64,000 bases of DNA, taken from Pirellula sp. (GTDB taxonomy: Bacteria; Planctomycetota; Planctomycetia; Pirellulales; Lacipirellulaceae). The DNA is taken from positions 1-64,000 of the forward strand of contig PNKX01000015.1 in assembly GCA_013822725.1 (NCBI GenBank), written 5' to 3'. Numbering within the stretch: the first letter of the stretch is position 1; each line of letters begins with the position of its first letter. Under the pieces are notes generated by a model that worked only from the letters and a program-made list of their open reading frames with translations, was not told where the DNA came from and did not search any database. The translations under genes and the position numbers were made by a program. This document shows, piece by piece, positions 50,721-61,780 of the stretch.

Positions 50721-53720
50721 GTGAGTTGTCATCATAAGCCGACCCAGAGCGAGGCTCCTACGGAGTCCTCCGCGATGCCGAAGTTCTGGCGGAGCTTCGA
50801 GGAATTAGCCGGCGATCCTGCGTTCGAAGAACGACTGGTGCGCGAATTTCCGCGCCTCGCTTCGGTGTGGGAGCAATCGCCCACCGATCGTCGCCGCTTC
50901 CTGCAGTTGATGGCCGCCTCGGTCGCGCTGGCTGGCGCTCAAGGGTGCAGCAAGGCGCCTTCCGAGAAGATCATGCCGTACGTCCGGCAGCCGGACCGTA
51001 TCACGCCGGGCCTGCCGAACTACTTTGCCACGGCGATGCCGAGCAGCGACGGCGCGATTGGGCTAGTCGCCACGAGCAACATGGGTCGGCCGACGAAGCT
51101 CGAAGGCAACAAGCTCCACGCGGCGAGCCTTGGCGCCACCGACGCCTTTGCCCAAGCCTCGATCCTCACGATGTACGACCCCGACCGGTCGCAGACGGTC
51201 AAGCACATCGGCATCATCGCCACCTGGGGCGAATTCGTCGGCGCCGCCCGCGGCGCGCTGCCGATCGGCGGCGACGGCACGGGGCTGCGAATTCTTAGCC
51301 CGCCGGTCACGTCGCCGACGCTCGCTCGCCAGCGCGAAGCCCTACTGAAGGCGCTGCCGCAAGCGCGGTGGCACCAGTACGAACCGGTCAGTCGCGACAA
51401 CGTCCGCCAAGGGGCTCAGCTCGCTTTCGGCTCCGATCTGTCGCCGATCTACGACTTCACCAATGCCGACGTGGTCGTCACGATCGACGCCGACTTCCTC
51501 TCCCGCGGCGGCGCTGCGGTCCGTTACTCGCACGACTTCATGTCGCGACGCGGCGCCGAGAGCGAGAAGCAGTATCCGGACATCGAGACGAATCGCCTCT
51601 ACGCGATCGAGAGCACTTACACCCCCACCGGCGGCGCGGCGGATCATCGGTTGCCGCTCAGCCCGTCGCAATCGGAGCAATTCCTGCGCGCCTTGGCTCG
51701 GCAACTCGGGGTCGCCGGCGCCGCACCGGCCGACCTGCCGAGCAGCGTTGACGCCAAGTGGCTCACAGAAGTGGCCGCCGATCTTGAATCGAAGCGCGGC
51801 CGATCACTGATCGTCGTCGGCGACCACCTGCCCGCCTCGGCCCATGCGTTGGGCTACGCGATCAACGCCGAGCTGGGCAACGTCGGCCCGACGGTGAAGT
51901 ACGTCGAGTCGATCGCCGCCGGCAGCGAAGATTCGGCCGCGTCGATCCGCGAGCTGACCGACGCCCTCAATGGCGGCCAGGTGCAGCTGCTGGTGATTCT
52001 CGAGGGGAACCCCGTCTACGACGCGCCGGCCGATCTCAACTTCGCCCAAGCGATTCGCAAAACGAAGCTTGCCGTTCATCTGAGCCTCTACGACGACGAG
52101 ACGTCGGAGCTCTGCCACTGGCACATTCCGGCGGCCCACTATCTGGAATCGTGGAGCGACGTTCGCGCATTCGATGGCACGGCGTCGATCGTCCAGCCAT
52201 TAATCGCTCCGCTCTACGCTGGTCGTACGGCGCACGAAGTCGTCTCCGCGCTCGTCGACCCGACGATTCAATCGAGCTATGACCTCGTTCGCGCTACGTG
52301 GCAAGCCAACCTCGGCGGCGGATTTGAACAAGGCTGGCACATGGCGCTGGCTGACGGCGTGATCGCCGACACGGCGTTTGCGCCCCAGACGCCGTCGATG
52401 CAAGCCGACGCGCTCGCCAACTTGCCCCCTGTCGCCGCCGCCGAAATCGATCTCGCGTTTGAGATGGTGCTGCTCCCAGATCCGACGATCGGCGACGGCC
52501 GCTACGCGAACAACGGCTGGCTGCAGGAAGCCCCGAAGCCGCTCACGAAGCTCACGTGGGACAACGCCGTCCTCATCGGCCCGGCCGATGCGAAGGAGCT
52601 CGCGCTCGAAACGGGCGACGTCGTCACGATCAAGTCGGGCGGCCAAGAGGTGAACGGCCCGATCTGCGTCATGCCCGGCCACGCCCCCGGCAGCATCACC
52701 TGCCACTTCGGCTACGGCCGCGAGCGCGCCGGCAACACCGGTTCGAAGATCGGCTTCAACGCCTACAAGTTCCGGACGACCCACGGCGGTTACGTCGCTC
52801 GCGATGCGAAGCTGGAAAAGACCGGCCAGAAGATGGCGCTCGCCCGCACGCAGACGCACCACGACATCGACGGCCGCAACATCGTCCACGCATCGACCGT
52901 CGCTCAGTTCAAAGCCGATCCCCATTCGGTGCTGCCCGAAGCGCTTCATCACGACTTGCCGTCGCTGTTGCCGCAGTGGGATTACTCGCAAGGCTTCGCC
53001 TGGGGAATGGCGATCGATCTCAACAAATGCTCGGGCTGCAACTCCTGCGTGATGGCCTGCCAAGCGGAGAACAACGTCCCGATCGTCGGTAAGGAACAAG
53101 TCCTCAACTATCGTGAGATGGCTTGGATCCGGATGGACACGTATTACTCGGGCGATCCCGAGAATCCGGAGTCGATCCATCAGCCGATGCTCTGTCAGCA
53201 TTGCGAAAACGCCCCGTGCGAAGTCGTCTGCCCCGTCGCGGCAACGACCCACAGCGACGAAGGTCTCAACGAGATGACCTACAACCGCTGCGTCGGCACG
53301 CGTTACTGCTCGAACAACTGTCCCTACAAGGTGCGCCGCTTCAATTTCTTCCAGTATCAGGATACTGAAACTCCGGTGCTGCAGCTGATGCGCAACCCGG
53401 AAGTGACCGTCCGCAATCGCGGCGTCATGGAGAAGTGCACCTACTGCGTCCAGCGGATCAACCACGCCCGCATCGACGCGAAGAAGGATGGCGTCGCCAA
53501 CGGCGTCGAACCGTCGATCGTCGACGGCGCGCTGCAAACCGCCTGCCAGCAGGCCTGCCCGTCGCAGGCAATCGTCTTCGGCAACATCAACGACAAAGAA
53601 AGCCGCGTTGCCAAGCTGAAGGCCGACGCGCGAAACTACGGCGCGTTGTCGGAACTCGGCGTTCGTCCGCGCACGACGTACCTGGTTCGCTTGCGAAATC
53701 CCAACCCCGCTCTTGCCTAA
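50721..53720 (+). CDS. actB: alternative complex III subunit B, molybdopterin-fold plus iron-sulfur subunit
   Basis: A 999-residue protein that fuses two parts. It starts at a GTG preceded by GAGAAGGACC. Residues 57-76 are a twin-arginine signal ending AGAQGCSK, so the protein is exported by Tat and may be lipidated at Cys76. Residues 90-720 form the molybdopterin oxidoreductase fold, which in ACIII lacks Mo. The C-terminal part binds iron-sulfur clusters: CSGCNSCVMAC (Cys770, 773, 776, 780), CQHCENAPCEVVCP, CVGTRYCSNNCP and CTYC with CQQACPSQA. These carry electrons to ActA. The order A-B-C-D-E-F that follows is standard for ACIII. Confidence 0.95.
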   Translation: MSCHHKPTQSEAPTESSAMPKFWRSFEELAGDPAFEERLVREFPRLASVWEQSPTDRRRFLQLMAASVALAGAQGCSKAPSEKIMPYVRQPDRITPGLPNYFATAMPSSDGAIGLVATSNMGRPTKLEGNKLHAASLGATDAFAQASILTMYDPDRSQTVKHIGIIATWGEFVGAARGALPIGGDGTGLRILSPPVTSPTLARQREALLKALPQARWHQYEPVSRDNVRQGAQLAFGSDLSPIYDFTNADVVVTIDADFLSRGGAAVRYSHDFMSRRGAESEKQYPDIETNRLYAIESTYTPTGGAADHRLPLSPSQSEQFLRALARQLGVAGAAPADLPSSVDAKWLTEVAADLESKRGRSLIVVGDHLPASAHALGYAINAELGNVGPTVKYVESIAAGSEDSAASIRELTDALNGGQVQLLVILEGNPVYDAPADLNFAQAIRKTKLAVHLSLYDDETSELCHWHIPAAHYLESWSDVRAFDGTASIVQPLIAPLYAGRTAHEVVSALVDPTIQSSYDLVRATWQANLGGGFEQGWHMALADGVIADTAFAPQTPSMQADALANLPPVAAAEIDLAFEMVLLPDPTIGDGRYANNGWLQEAPKPLTKLTWDNAVLIGPADAKELALETGDVVTIKSGGQEVNGPICVMPGHAPGSITCHFGYGRERAGNTGSKIGFNAYKFRTTHGGYVARDAKLEKTGQKMALARTQTHHDIDGRNIVHASTVAQFKADPHSVLPEALHHDLPSLLPQWDYSQGFAWGMAIDLNKCSGCNSCVMACQAENNVPIVGKEQVLNYREMAWIRMDTYYSGDPENPESIHQPMLCQHCENAPCEVVCPVAATTHSDEGLNEMTYNRCVGTRYCSNNCPYKVRRFNFFQYQDTETPVLQLMRNPEVTVRNRGVMEKCTYCVQRINHARIDAKKDGVANGVEPSIVDGALQTACQQACPSQAIVFGNINDKESRVAKLKADARNYGALSELGVRPRTTYLVRLRNPNPALA

Positions 53721-53759
53721 GCAAGTTTTTCGATACCTGTAGCATCCAAGGCGCCCGCG

Positions 53760-55154
53760 ATGGCCACAACCCACAGCGATCAACGATCGGCGACTGCCGC
53801 AGCGGCGGAGAGCCCCGTTCTTGCGCCTGGCCATAGCTACGGTTCGATCACCGACAAAATCAGCTCGATCGTCCTCACGAAGGGGATGTCGCGCGGCTGG
53901 CTCTTCGGGCTGGCGTTTTCGTTCATGCTCGTGCAGGTCCTCCTGGTCAGCGTGGTCTACCTGATCGCCCGCGGCGTCGGCATCTGGGGCATCAACGTCC
54001 CGGTCGGCTGGGGTTTTGCGATCATTATCTTCGTCTGGTGGGTCGGCATCGGCCACGCCGGGACGCTGATCTCCGCCGTGCTGCTGCTTTTGAACCAGTC
54101 CTGGCGAACGAGCATCAACCGCTTCGCCGAAGCGATGACGTTGTTCGCAGTCGTCTGCGCCGGCATGTACCCGCTGCTTCACTTGGGACGCATTTGGCTT
54201 TTCTACTGGCTGATGCCCTACCCCAACACGATGGGCCTCTGGCCGCAGTTCCGCAGCCCGCTGCTGTGGGACGTCTTCGCCGTGTCGACCTACATGACCG
54301 TGTCGTTCCTCTTCTGGTACACCGGTCTGATTCCCGACCTCGCGACGCTCCGCGACCGCGCCCAAAATCGCTTCGGCAAGGTGACCTACGGCATTCTGTC
54401 GTTCGGGTGGCGCGGCTCGGCCCGGCACTGGCGCCGATTCGACGCCGCCTACCTGTTGCTCGCCGGCATCGCCACGCCGCTGGTCGTCTCCGTTCACACG
54501 GTGGTCGGTTTCGACTTCGCGATGTCGATCATCCCCGGCTGGCACAACACGCTGTTCCCGCCGTACTTCGTCGCTGGCGCCATTTACTCCGGCTTCGCGA
54601 TGGTGCTGACGCTGGCCATTCCCCTCCGCGCCGCCTATGGCCTGCAGGACTTCATCACCGACCGGCACTTGGAAAACATGGCGAAGGTCATGCTCGCCAC
54701 GAGCCTGATGGTGACCTACGGCTATGTGATGGAAGTTTTCTTCGGCTTCTACAGCGCGAACACCTATGAAGAATATCTAACCCGCAATCGCATGATCGGC
54801 CCCTACGCCCCGGCATTCTGGTCGCTCATCCTGTGCAACACGCTCACTCCGCAGCTCTTGTGGTTCCGTTCGATTCGGCTCTCGCCGGTGCTCCTGTGGT
54901 GCATCGCCATCGTGGCGAACATCGGCATGTGGCTCGAGCGGTTTGTGATCGTCATCACGAGCCTCCACCGCGACTTCCTGCCGTCGTCGTGGGGCATGTT
55001 CTATCCGACGTTCTGGGACTGGTCGACGTACATCGGCACCATCGGCGTCTTCCTGTTCCTGCTGTTGCTGTTCATCCGCTTCCTGCCGGTGATTTCGATC
55101 TTCGAAATGCGCGAGCTCCTGCACAAGACGGAGGAGGAGCATGACCATGAGTAG
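53760..55154 (+). CDS. actC: alternative complex III subunit C, NrfD-type quinol-binding membrane protein
   Basis: ActC is one of the two NrfD-like integral subunits of ACIII, a site of quinol oxidation. The 464-residue protein has ten predicted membrane helices, starting near GWLFGLAFSFMLVQVLLVSV and including INVPVGWGFAIIIFVWWVGI and HASGTLISAVLLLL-like stretches; the HVGF loop HTVVGFDFAMSIIPGWHNTL is characteristic of the family's quinol pocket. The N-terminal 40 residues are Ser/Thr-rich. The last 14 bases overlap actD (ATG 55141), so translation is coupled. The gap after actB is 39 bases. Confidence 0.94.
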   Translation: MATTHSDQRSATAAAAESPVLAPGHSYGSITDKISSIVLTKGMSRGWLFGLAFSFMLVQVLLVSVVYLIARGVGIWGINVPVGWGFAIIIFVWWVGIGHAGTLISAVLLLLNQSWRTSINRFAEAMTLFAVVCAGMYPLLHLGRIWLFYWLMPYPNTMGLWPQFRSPLLWDVFAVSTYMTVSFLFWYTGLIPDLATLRDRAQNRFGKVTYGILSFGWRGSARHWRRFDAAYLLLAGIATPLVVSVHTVVGFDFAMSIIPGWHNTLFPPYFVAGAIYSGFAMVLTLAIPLRAAYGLQDFITDRHLENMAKVMLATSLMVTYGYVMEVFFGFYSANTYEEYLTRNRMIGPYAPAFWSLILCNTLTPQLLWFRSIRLSPVLLWCIAIVANIGMWLERFVIVITSLHRDFLPSSWGMFYPTFWDWSTYIGTIGVFLFLLLLFIRFLPVISIFEMRELLHKTEEEHDHE

Positions 55155-55704
55155 CCATCACGGCGCCCCCGAGCCGTCTCCCCTCTACGGCGTGCTGGGC
55201 GAGTTCTCCGACGCCGACCTACTGCTCGAAGCCGCCCACAAGGTGCGCGAAGCGGGCTACGTCCGCACCGACGCCTACGCCCCGATGCCGATCCACGGCT
55301 TGGCCGAGGCGCTCGGCGCCAAGCGGACGAAGCTGCCGTACCTCGTGCTGCTGGGCGGCATCCTCGGCGGCCTCGCCGGGTATGGGCTCTGCTACTACTG
55401 CTCGGTGATCGCCTACCCGATGAACATCGGCGGCCGTCCCGTTCACTCGTGGCCGGCGTTCATTCCAGTGACGTTCGAAACGACGATCCTCGGCGCCGCG
55501 ATCACGGCGGTCCTCGGCATGCTCGCCCTCAACGGGTTGCCGATGCCGTACCACCCGCTGTTCAACGTCGCCGATTTCAATCAAGCGTCGCAGAATCGGT
55601 TCTTCATCTGCATCGAATCTGTGGACAAGAAGTTCGACGAAGCCGCCGCCAGCGAATTTCTCCGCAGCATCGGCGCCACTCACGTCACGAGCGTCGAAAA
55701 CTAA
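55141..55704 (+). CDS. actD: alternative complex III subunit D
   Basis: A 187-residue membrane protein of the DUF3341 family, the small ACIII subunit D. It begins in the overlap with actC. The N-terminal PSPLYGVLGEFSDADLLLEA and AAHKVREAGYVRTDAYAPMP match the family's soluble start. Two helices follow at LPYLVLLGGILGGLAGYGLC and FIPVTFETTILGAAITAVLG. The C-terminus is a second soluble domain ending ATHVTSVEN. Its function is structural in characterised complexes. An alternative ATG two codons later would shorten the overlap. Confidence 0.92.
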   Translation: MTMSSHHGAPEPSPLYGVLGEFSDADLLLEAAHKVREAGYVRTDAYAPMPIHGLAEALGAKRTKLPYLVLLGGILGGLAGYGLCYYCSVIAYPMNIGGRPVHSWPAFIPVTFETTILGAAITAVLGMLALNGLPMPYHPLFNVADFNQASQNRFFICIESVDKKFDEAAASEFLRSIGATHVTSVEN

Positions 55705-55735
55705 CCCTCCAGCCACCGCGACAATCAGCCCCTTC

Positions 55736-56374
55736 ATGCTCTCGCGATCGCCATACGCCGCACGCTGCCACGCCACCTGGTCGCCCGCCATCGCGGCGCT
55801 GGCGTTGATCGCGCTCGTCGGTTGCCATCGCGACATGTACGATCAGCCGCGTCTGGAGCCGCTGGAGAAGAACACGTTCTTCGACGACGGCCGCGCCTCG
55901 CGTCCCTTGGTGGAAGGAGTGGTCGAGTATGGCGCCATTCCGCCCGACAGCGTGATTCTCACCGGCAAAGTGAACGGTCAACTCACCGACGAGCTGCCGC
56001 CTGAATTTAAGCTCGACGCCGCTCTGCTGAAGCGCGGCGAGCAGCGGTTCAACGTTTTCTGCAGCAACTGCCACGGCCTCTCCGGCGACGGCGACGGCAT
56101 GATCGTCCTCCGCGGCTACCGCAAGCCGCCGACGTACCACAGCGAACGCCTCCGCGGCACGCCGATCGGCCACTTTTTCGACGTCGCCACGAACGGCTTC
56201 GGAGTGATGCCGAGCTACGCCTCGCAGATTCCGGTCGAAGATCGCTGGGCGATCGCCGCCTACATTCGCGCCTTGCAACTCACTCAATACGCCAAGCTCG
56301 ACGACCTCCCTGAGGCCGAGCGTCAGCAACTCGAAAACCAGCCCGCCGCCACCCCGTCGCCGAGCGCTCCGTGA
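55736..56374 (+). CDS. actE: alternative complex III subunit E, monohaem cytochrome c lipoprotein
   Basis: A 212-residue lipoprotein with the signal ending LIALVGCHRD, Cys30 being the likely lipidation site. The haem motif CSNCH lies in FNVFCSNCHGLSGDGDG, and the axial Met is in GVMPSYASQI. The N-terminal mature part (MYDQPRLEPLEKNTFFDDGR) is typical of ActE. ActE carries electrons within or out of ACIII on the periplasmic face. A Pro/Ala tail extends the C-terminus. Its stop overlaps the GTG start of actF (GTGA). Confidence 0.94.
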   Translation: MLSRSPYAARCHATWSPAIAALALIALVGCHRDMYDQPRLEPLEKNTFFDDGRASRPLVEGVVEYGAIPPDSVILTGKVNGQLTDELPPEFKLDAALLKRGEQRFNVFCSNCHGLSGDGDGMIVLRGYRKPPTYHSERLRGTPIGHFFDVATNGFGVMPSYASQIPVEDRWAIAAYIRALQLTQYAKLDDLPEAERQQLENQPAATPSPSAP

Positions 56375-57567
56375 CCGCCGCCCCGAACCAACCACCGGCC
56401 GCCCGTTCGCCGCTGCAATTCGCAGTTGGGGCGATCGTCGTCGGCGCTATCGTCGGGGCGATCGGCTGGAAACAGAATCACCACCAGTTCTTCGCCTCGT
56501 ATCTGGTGGCGTGGCTCTTCTGGAACGGCCTGGCCCTGGGAAGCATGGCGCTGCTCTTGCTCCACAACCTCACCGGCGGCAAGTGGATGGAGCCGGTGCG
56601 GCCCTACCTCCGCGCCGCGGCCGGCTTGATCCCGGTGATGGCGATCCTGTTCATTCCCATCGCGCTCAACCTGAAGCAGATCTACGAGTGGGCCGACCTG
56701 GAGCTCGTCGAGCATGATCCGATGCTGAAATACAAAGCATCGTTCTACCTCAACGAAAAGTTCTTCCTCGTTCGCGCCGCGATCTACTTCACGCTGTGGA
56801 TTCTGCTGGTCGGCCTGCTGAGCTGGCAAGGACGCGCCAACGCCGCGCCCGACAGTCCCGCCTACAATCGCTTTCGGCGTTTCAGCGGCATCGGCCTTGG
56901 TCTGCACGGGCTCGCCGTGACGTTTTCGTCGATCGACTGGATGATGTCGCTCGAACCGCACTGGTTCTCAGCGATTTACGGCGTGATCATCTTCGCCGCC
57001 CAGGGCGTCGGCGCTCTGGCCCTTTCGATTGCTCTGGCGACCCGCGCTGCCCGCAAGCAAGGGGAACTCACCAAACTGCGGGTTCACGAATTCCATGACC
57101 TCGGCAAGTTGATGTCGGGCCTCATCATGTTCTGGATGTACGTCCAGTTCTCGCAGCTCTTCATCATCTGGTACGGCAACCTGCCGGAAGAAGTCGTCTG
57201 GATCCAACGGCGGCTGGCGCACGGCTGGCTGTGGGTTGCAGTCTCGCTGTTGGTCCTCCACTGGATCGTGCCGTTTTTCGGTCTGCTCAGTCGCGACTGG
57301 AAGCGCAACCCCGCCCGACTCGGCTTCATGGCGACGCTCGTCGTCGTCATGGAATGGGTGATGTACGTCTGGTTCGTCGAGCCCGCCGTCCAGGCGCACG
57401 CGCACCACGGCGAATACCATCCGTTCTTCCCCTGGATCGACGCCGGTCTCACCGCGGCAATCGGCGGCATTTGGTGGCTGATCTTCACGTTGCGTCAGCC
57501 GAAGACCTTCGCCCAATCCGAAGCGGTCGCCGCGAAGACCAAGAAGAAGGGAGGCCGTCATGGCTGA
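56371..57567 (+). CDS. actF: alternative complex III subunit F, second NrfD-like membrane protein
   Basis: A 398-residue integral membrane protein starting at GTG 56371, overlapping the actE stop. About ten membrane helices are seen. Family marks are YLVAWLFWNGLALGSMALLL, SSIDWMMSLEPHWFSAIYGV and LMSGLIMFWMYVQFSQLFIIW. It is the homologue of ActC and may hold a second quinol or proton channel. The C-terminal Lys-rich stretch (KTKKKGGRHG) is cytosolic. It overlaps the next gene by eight bases. Confidence 0.93.
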   Translation: MTAAPNQPPAARSPLQFAVGAIVVGAIVGAIGWKQNHHQFFASYLVAWLFWNGLALGSMALLLLHNLTGGKWMEPVRPYLRAAAGLIPVMAILFIPIALNLKQIYEWADLELVEHDPMLKYKASFYLNEKFFLVRAAIYFTLWILLVGLLSWQGRANAAPDSPAYNRFRRFSGIGLGLHGLAVTFSSIDWMMSLEPHWFSAIYGVIIFAAQGVGALALSIALATRAARKQGELTKLRVHEFHDLGKLMSGLIMFWMYVQFSQLFIIWYGNLPEEVVWIQRRLAHGWLWVAVSLLVLHWIVPFFGLLSRDWKRNPARLGFMATLVVVMEWVMYVWFVEPAVQAHAHHGEYHPFFPWIDAGLTAAIGGIWWLIFTLRQPKTFAQSEAVAAKTKKKGGRHG

Positions 57568-58000
57568 TCAAGACGAAATCCCCCATCTTCATACCACCAC
57601 TACACACGCCCACGAAGGCAGCGACGTCAGCATCAAGGCGCTCGGCATCTTCCTCGCCGGACTCGCAATCACGATGGTCGTCACCGGCGTCATCGTCATT
57701 GGACTCTTCGACTTGTTTCTAAAAGAAGCCGAAGAGGCCGACGTCTCGCCGTCGCCGCTGGCCACAGCAGGCGAACCCGCCCCGCCGCCGGGCCCGCTGC
57801 TGCAAGTCGCCGAGCGGCTCGATCTGCGCGTCCATCGCGAGTCGCAAGAGAAACTGATTCACGAAACTGGTTGGATCGATCGCGATCGCGGCGTCGTTCG
57901 CATTCCGATCGACCGCGCCATCGAACTCACCGCCGAGCGCGGCTTCCCCGATTGGCCCCCCGTCGCCCAAGGCGTCGCAGTCGAAGGCGAGGCAAAATAA
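57560..58000 (+). CDS. small membrane protein in the ACIII operon, unknown function
   Basis: A 146-residue protein. It starts within the end of actF. The N-terminal His-rich stretch (HLHTTTTHAHEG) leads into one membrane helix (ALGIFLAGLAITMVVTGVIV). A periplasmic tail of about 85 residues has LQVAERLDLRVHRESQEKLI and TGWIDRDRGVVRIPIDRAIE. The latter stretch resembles the 'YGWVDRKAGIVRIPI' motif I recall from proteins encoded beside ACIII and SCO genes in planctomycetes and others. It may assist copper or haem delivery or stabilise the complex. It ends in TAATG with the SCO start. Confidence 0.8.
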   Translation: MADQDEIPHLHTTTTHAHEGSDVSIKALGIFLAGLAITMVVTGVIVIGLFDLFLKEAEEADVSPSPLATAGEPAPPPGPLLQVAERLDLRVHRESQEKLIHETGWIDRDRGVVRIPIDRAIELTAERGFPDWPPVAQGVAVEGEAK

Positions 58001-58920
58001 TGACCAGTCGTCGCATTAACATGGCGCGCATCCAGCGCACGATCAGCATGGTCGCTTCAGCGACCATGCTCGCCCTGTCGCTGGGCGTCGCCCCCCTCCG
58101 CGCCGCCAGCGACGAAGAGCTCTCCCCCATGCTGATGTCGCCCGACGCGGTCGCCATCAAAGAAGTGCAGTTCCACCAACGGCTCGACAACCAGCTCGAC
58201 GTAAACGCCAAGTTCACCAACTCCGATGGCCAAGAAACCACCCTCGCCGAGTGCATGGACGGCAAGCCGACCGTCTTCGTCCTCGCCTACTACCGCTGCC
58301 CGCGGCTCTGCAACATGGTCCTCAACGGCGTCGCCAAGGTGCTGCAAGCGATCGACTTCGAAGCGGGCAAAGACTTCAACATCGTCGTCGTCAGCTTCGA
58401 CGCGACCGACACCATCGAAATCGCCGCCGACAAAAAGAAATCAGTCGTCCATGCGTTCAATCGCGAAGGCGACCCGACTGGCTGGAACTTCCTCATCGGC
58501 GATCAAGAAACGGTGAAAGCAGCCGCCGAGTCGGTCGGCTTTCAATACGTCTACGACAAGAAGAGCGGCGAGTACGCCCACGCCAGCGGCATCGTGATCC
58601 TCACCCCCGAGGGGCGCGTCTCGCGGTACTTCTACGGCATCGACTACCCGACCCGCGACGTGCGGCTCGGCCTCGTCGAAGCCTCGCAGGGCCAAATTGG
58701 TTCCCCAGTCGACGAACTCCTGCTGCTCTGCCTCCACTACGACCCAACCAACGGCAAGTACGGCCTCGCGATTCTGAACCTTGTTCGCGCCGGCGGCTTG
58801 CTGACGATCGCCGTGATGGTCGGCTTCATCGGCCTCTCGATCCGCAAGGACTACAAAGCAGAAGCCACGGCCCCCCAGATAGAAGCCACCGGCTCCGCCG
58901 GTGGACGCGTTCCGGATTAG
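58000..58920 (+). CDS. SCO1/SenC family copper chaperone
   Basis: SCO proteins deliver Cu to the CuA centre of cytochrome c oxidase. I chose the ATG at 58000 (306 residues), sharing a base with the upstream stop. Residues 1-30 are a signal peptide or anchor (MVASATMLALSLGVAPLRAA). The copper-binding CPRLC is at Cys100 and Cys104 (YYRCPRLCNM) with His194 in AHASGIVIL. The C-terminus has a membrane helix (GGLLTIAVMVGFIGLSI), giving an unusual second anchor. The last dozen residues (ATGSAGGRVPD) are encoded by one arm of an intergenic palindrome, so they are probably acquired, not ancestral. coxB follows after 128 bases. Confidence 0.93.
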   Translation: MTSRRINMARIQRTISMVASATMLALSLGVAPLRAASDEELSPMLMSPDAVAIKEVQFHQRLDNQLDVNAKFTNSDGQETTLAECMDGKPTVFVLAYYRCPRLCNMVLNGVAKVLQAIDFEAGKDFNIVVVSFDATDTIEIAADKKKSVVHAFNREGDPTGWNFLIGDQETVKAAAESVGFQYVYDKKSGEYAHASGIVILTPEGRVSRYFYGIDYPTRDVRLGLVEASQGQIGSPVDELLLLCLHYDPTNGKYGLAILNLVRAGGLLTIAVMVGFIGLSIRKDYKAEATAPQIEATGSAGGRVPD

Positions 58921-58962
58921 TTGACCTTCGCCCGCTTCGTCCACCGGCGGAGCCGGTGGCTT
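58883..58962. repeat. perfect 25-bp inverted repeat overlapping the SCO gene end
   Basis: AAGCCACCGGCTCCGCCGGT opens the left arm (58883-58907). Its exact reverse complement occupies 58938-58962. The SCO stop codon lies in the 30-base loop. It belongs to the family seen at 12002-12070. Confidence 0.88.
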
Positions 58963-59048
58963 TGAATCGCCAAAGCATATACGACCAAACGACACAACGA
59001 AGAGAATCCCGCCCCTAACCCCTCCCTTCGAGGGAGGGGGACTATGGA

Positions 59049-60133
59049 ATGAATACTGAATTCCAAATATTCCCTGACGCCGCCTCCACCGCCGCCGGCA
59101 AGGTCGACGCACTCTACCTTTTCATGGTCGTGTTGTCGGCAGTCCTGTCGGTGTTCGTCGCGGGGCTCGTCACCTATCTGGCAATCCGCTACCGCCGCGC
59201 CAACAACGTCAATCGCGAGCACGTCGATCATGGCAACACGATCGAATACATCGCGATGGCGATCTCGTTCCCCATCCTGATGGGGATCTTCCTCTGGGGC
59301 GCCAAGGTTTGCTTCTTCCTCTTCCGCGCCCCCGAGCAGGCGATGCCGATCACCGTCGTCGCCAAGCAGTGGATGTGGAAGTTCCAGCACGCCGACGGTC
59401 GCCGCGAGATCGACACGCTCCATATTCCGACCGGCCAGCCCGTGAAGCTCACGATGGTCAGCCAGGACGTCATTCACAGCTTCTTCGTCCCGGCCTTCCG
59501 CACCAAGCAAGACGTGCTGCCTGGCCGTTACACCTCGGTCTGGTTCGAAGCGACCCAACCGGGCGAATACCGCCTCTACTGCGCTGAATACTGCGGCACA
59601 AACCACAGCCGCATGATCGGCAAGGTGATCGTCCAATCGCCCGAAGACTTCGCCCGTTGGATGGCCGGCGACGCCGCCAGCGATGAACCGCCGGCCGAGA
59701 CGGGCCGCAATCTTTTCGAGCAGTACCAATGCGGCACCTGCCATCGCCCCGCCAACGAAGAAGGCGCCCGCGGCCCGACGCTCGAAGGACTTTTCCAGAG
59801 CCGCGTCCCGCTTGCCGGGGGCCAGACGGTCGTCGCCGATGAAACCTACATGCGCGAGTCGATCCTGCGGCCCGCGCAGAAGCAGGTCGCCGGTTACCAG
59901 CAGATCATGCCGACCTACGAAGGTCAGGTCAGCGAAGAAGGGGTCATGCACCTCATCGCCTATATCAAAACACTAGGGGCGCCAGCCGCGACCAAGCCAG
60001 CCGCAGCGCCGGCTCCCGGTTCGCCGGCAGCGACGGAGCCGGCCGCCCCCGCCACGGAGCCGACTGTCGATACGCCTACAGCCGCTCCCGCCACCGAAGA
60101 CAACGCAGCCAACGAGAGTGAAGGTAACGCGCC

Positions 60134-60137
<4 letters not shown>
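59049..60137 (+). CDS. coxB: cytochrome c oxidase subunit II with fused cytochrome c (caa3 type)
   Basis: Subunit II accepts electrons through CuA and passes them to haem a. The 362-residue protein has two membrane helices (about residues 22-45 and 66-88), then the CuA cupredoxin domain: His143 in [11 protein letters not shown] and [12 protein letters not shown] with Cys178, Cys182, His186 and Met189. A cytochrome c domain follows, with CGTCH (Cys228, Cys231) and an axial Met likely in QIMPTYEG. Such a fusion defines caa3 oxidases and lets the enzyme take electrons directly from ActA/ActE-type donors. A Pro/Ala/Thr tail of about 50 residues ends the protein. No cleavable signal peptide is evident. 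It overlaps coxA by four bases. Confidence 0.95.

Positions 60138-61780
<1,643 letters not shown>

Noticed and set aside
52200-54668. 822-codon open frame on the minus strand
   Set aside because: It is antisense to actB and actC, which show unmistakable iron-sulfur motifs and NrfD helices. The frame's Arg/Asp/Val/Ala-rich composition is what antisense of high-GC codons produces.
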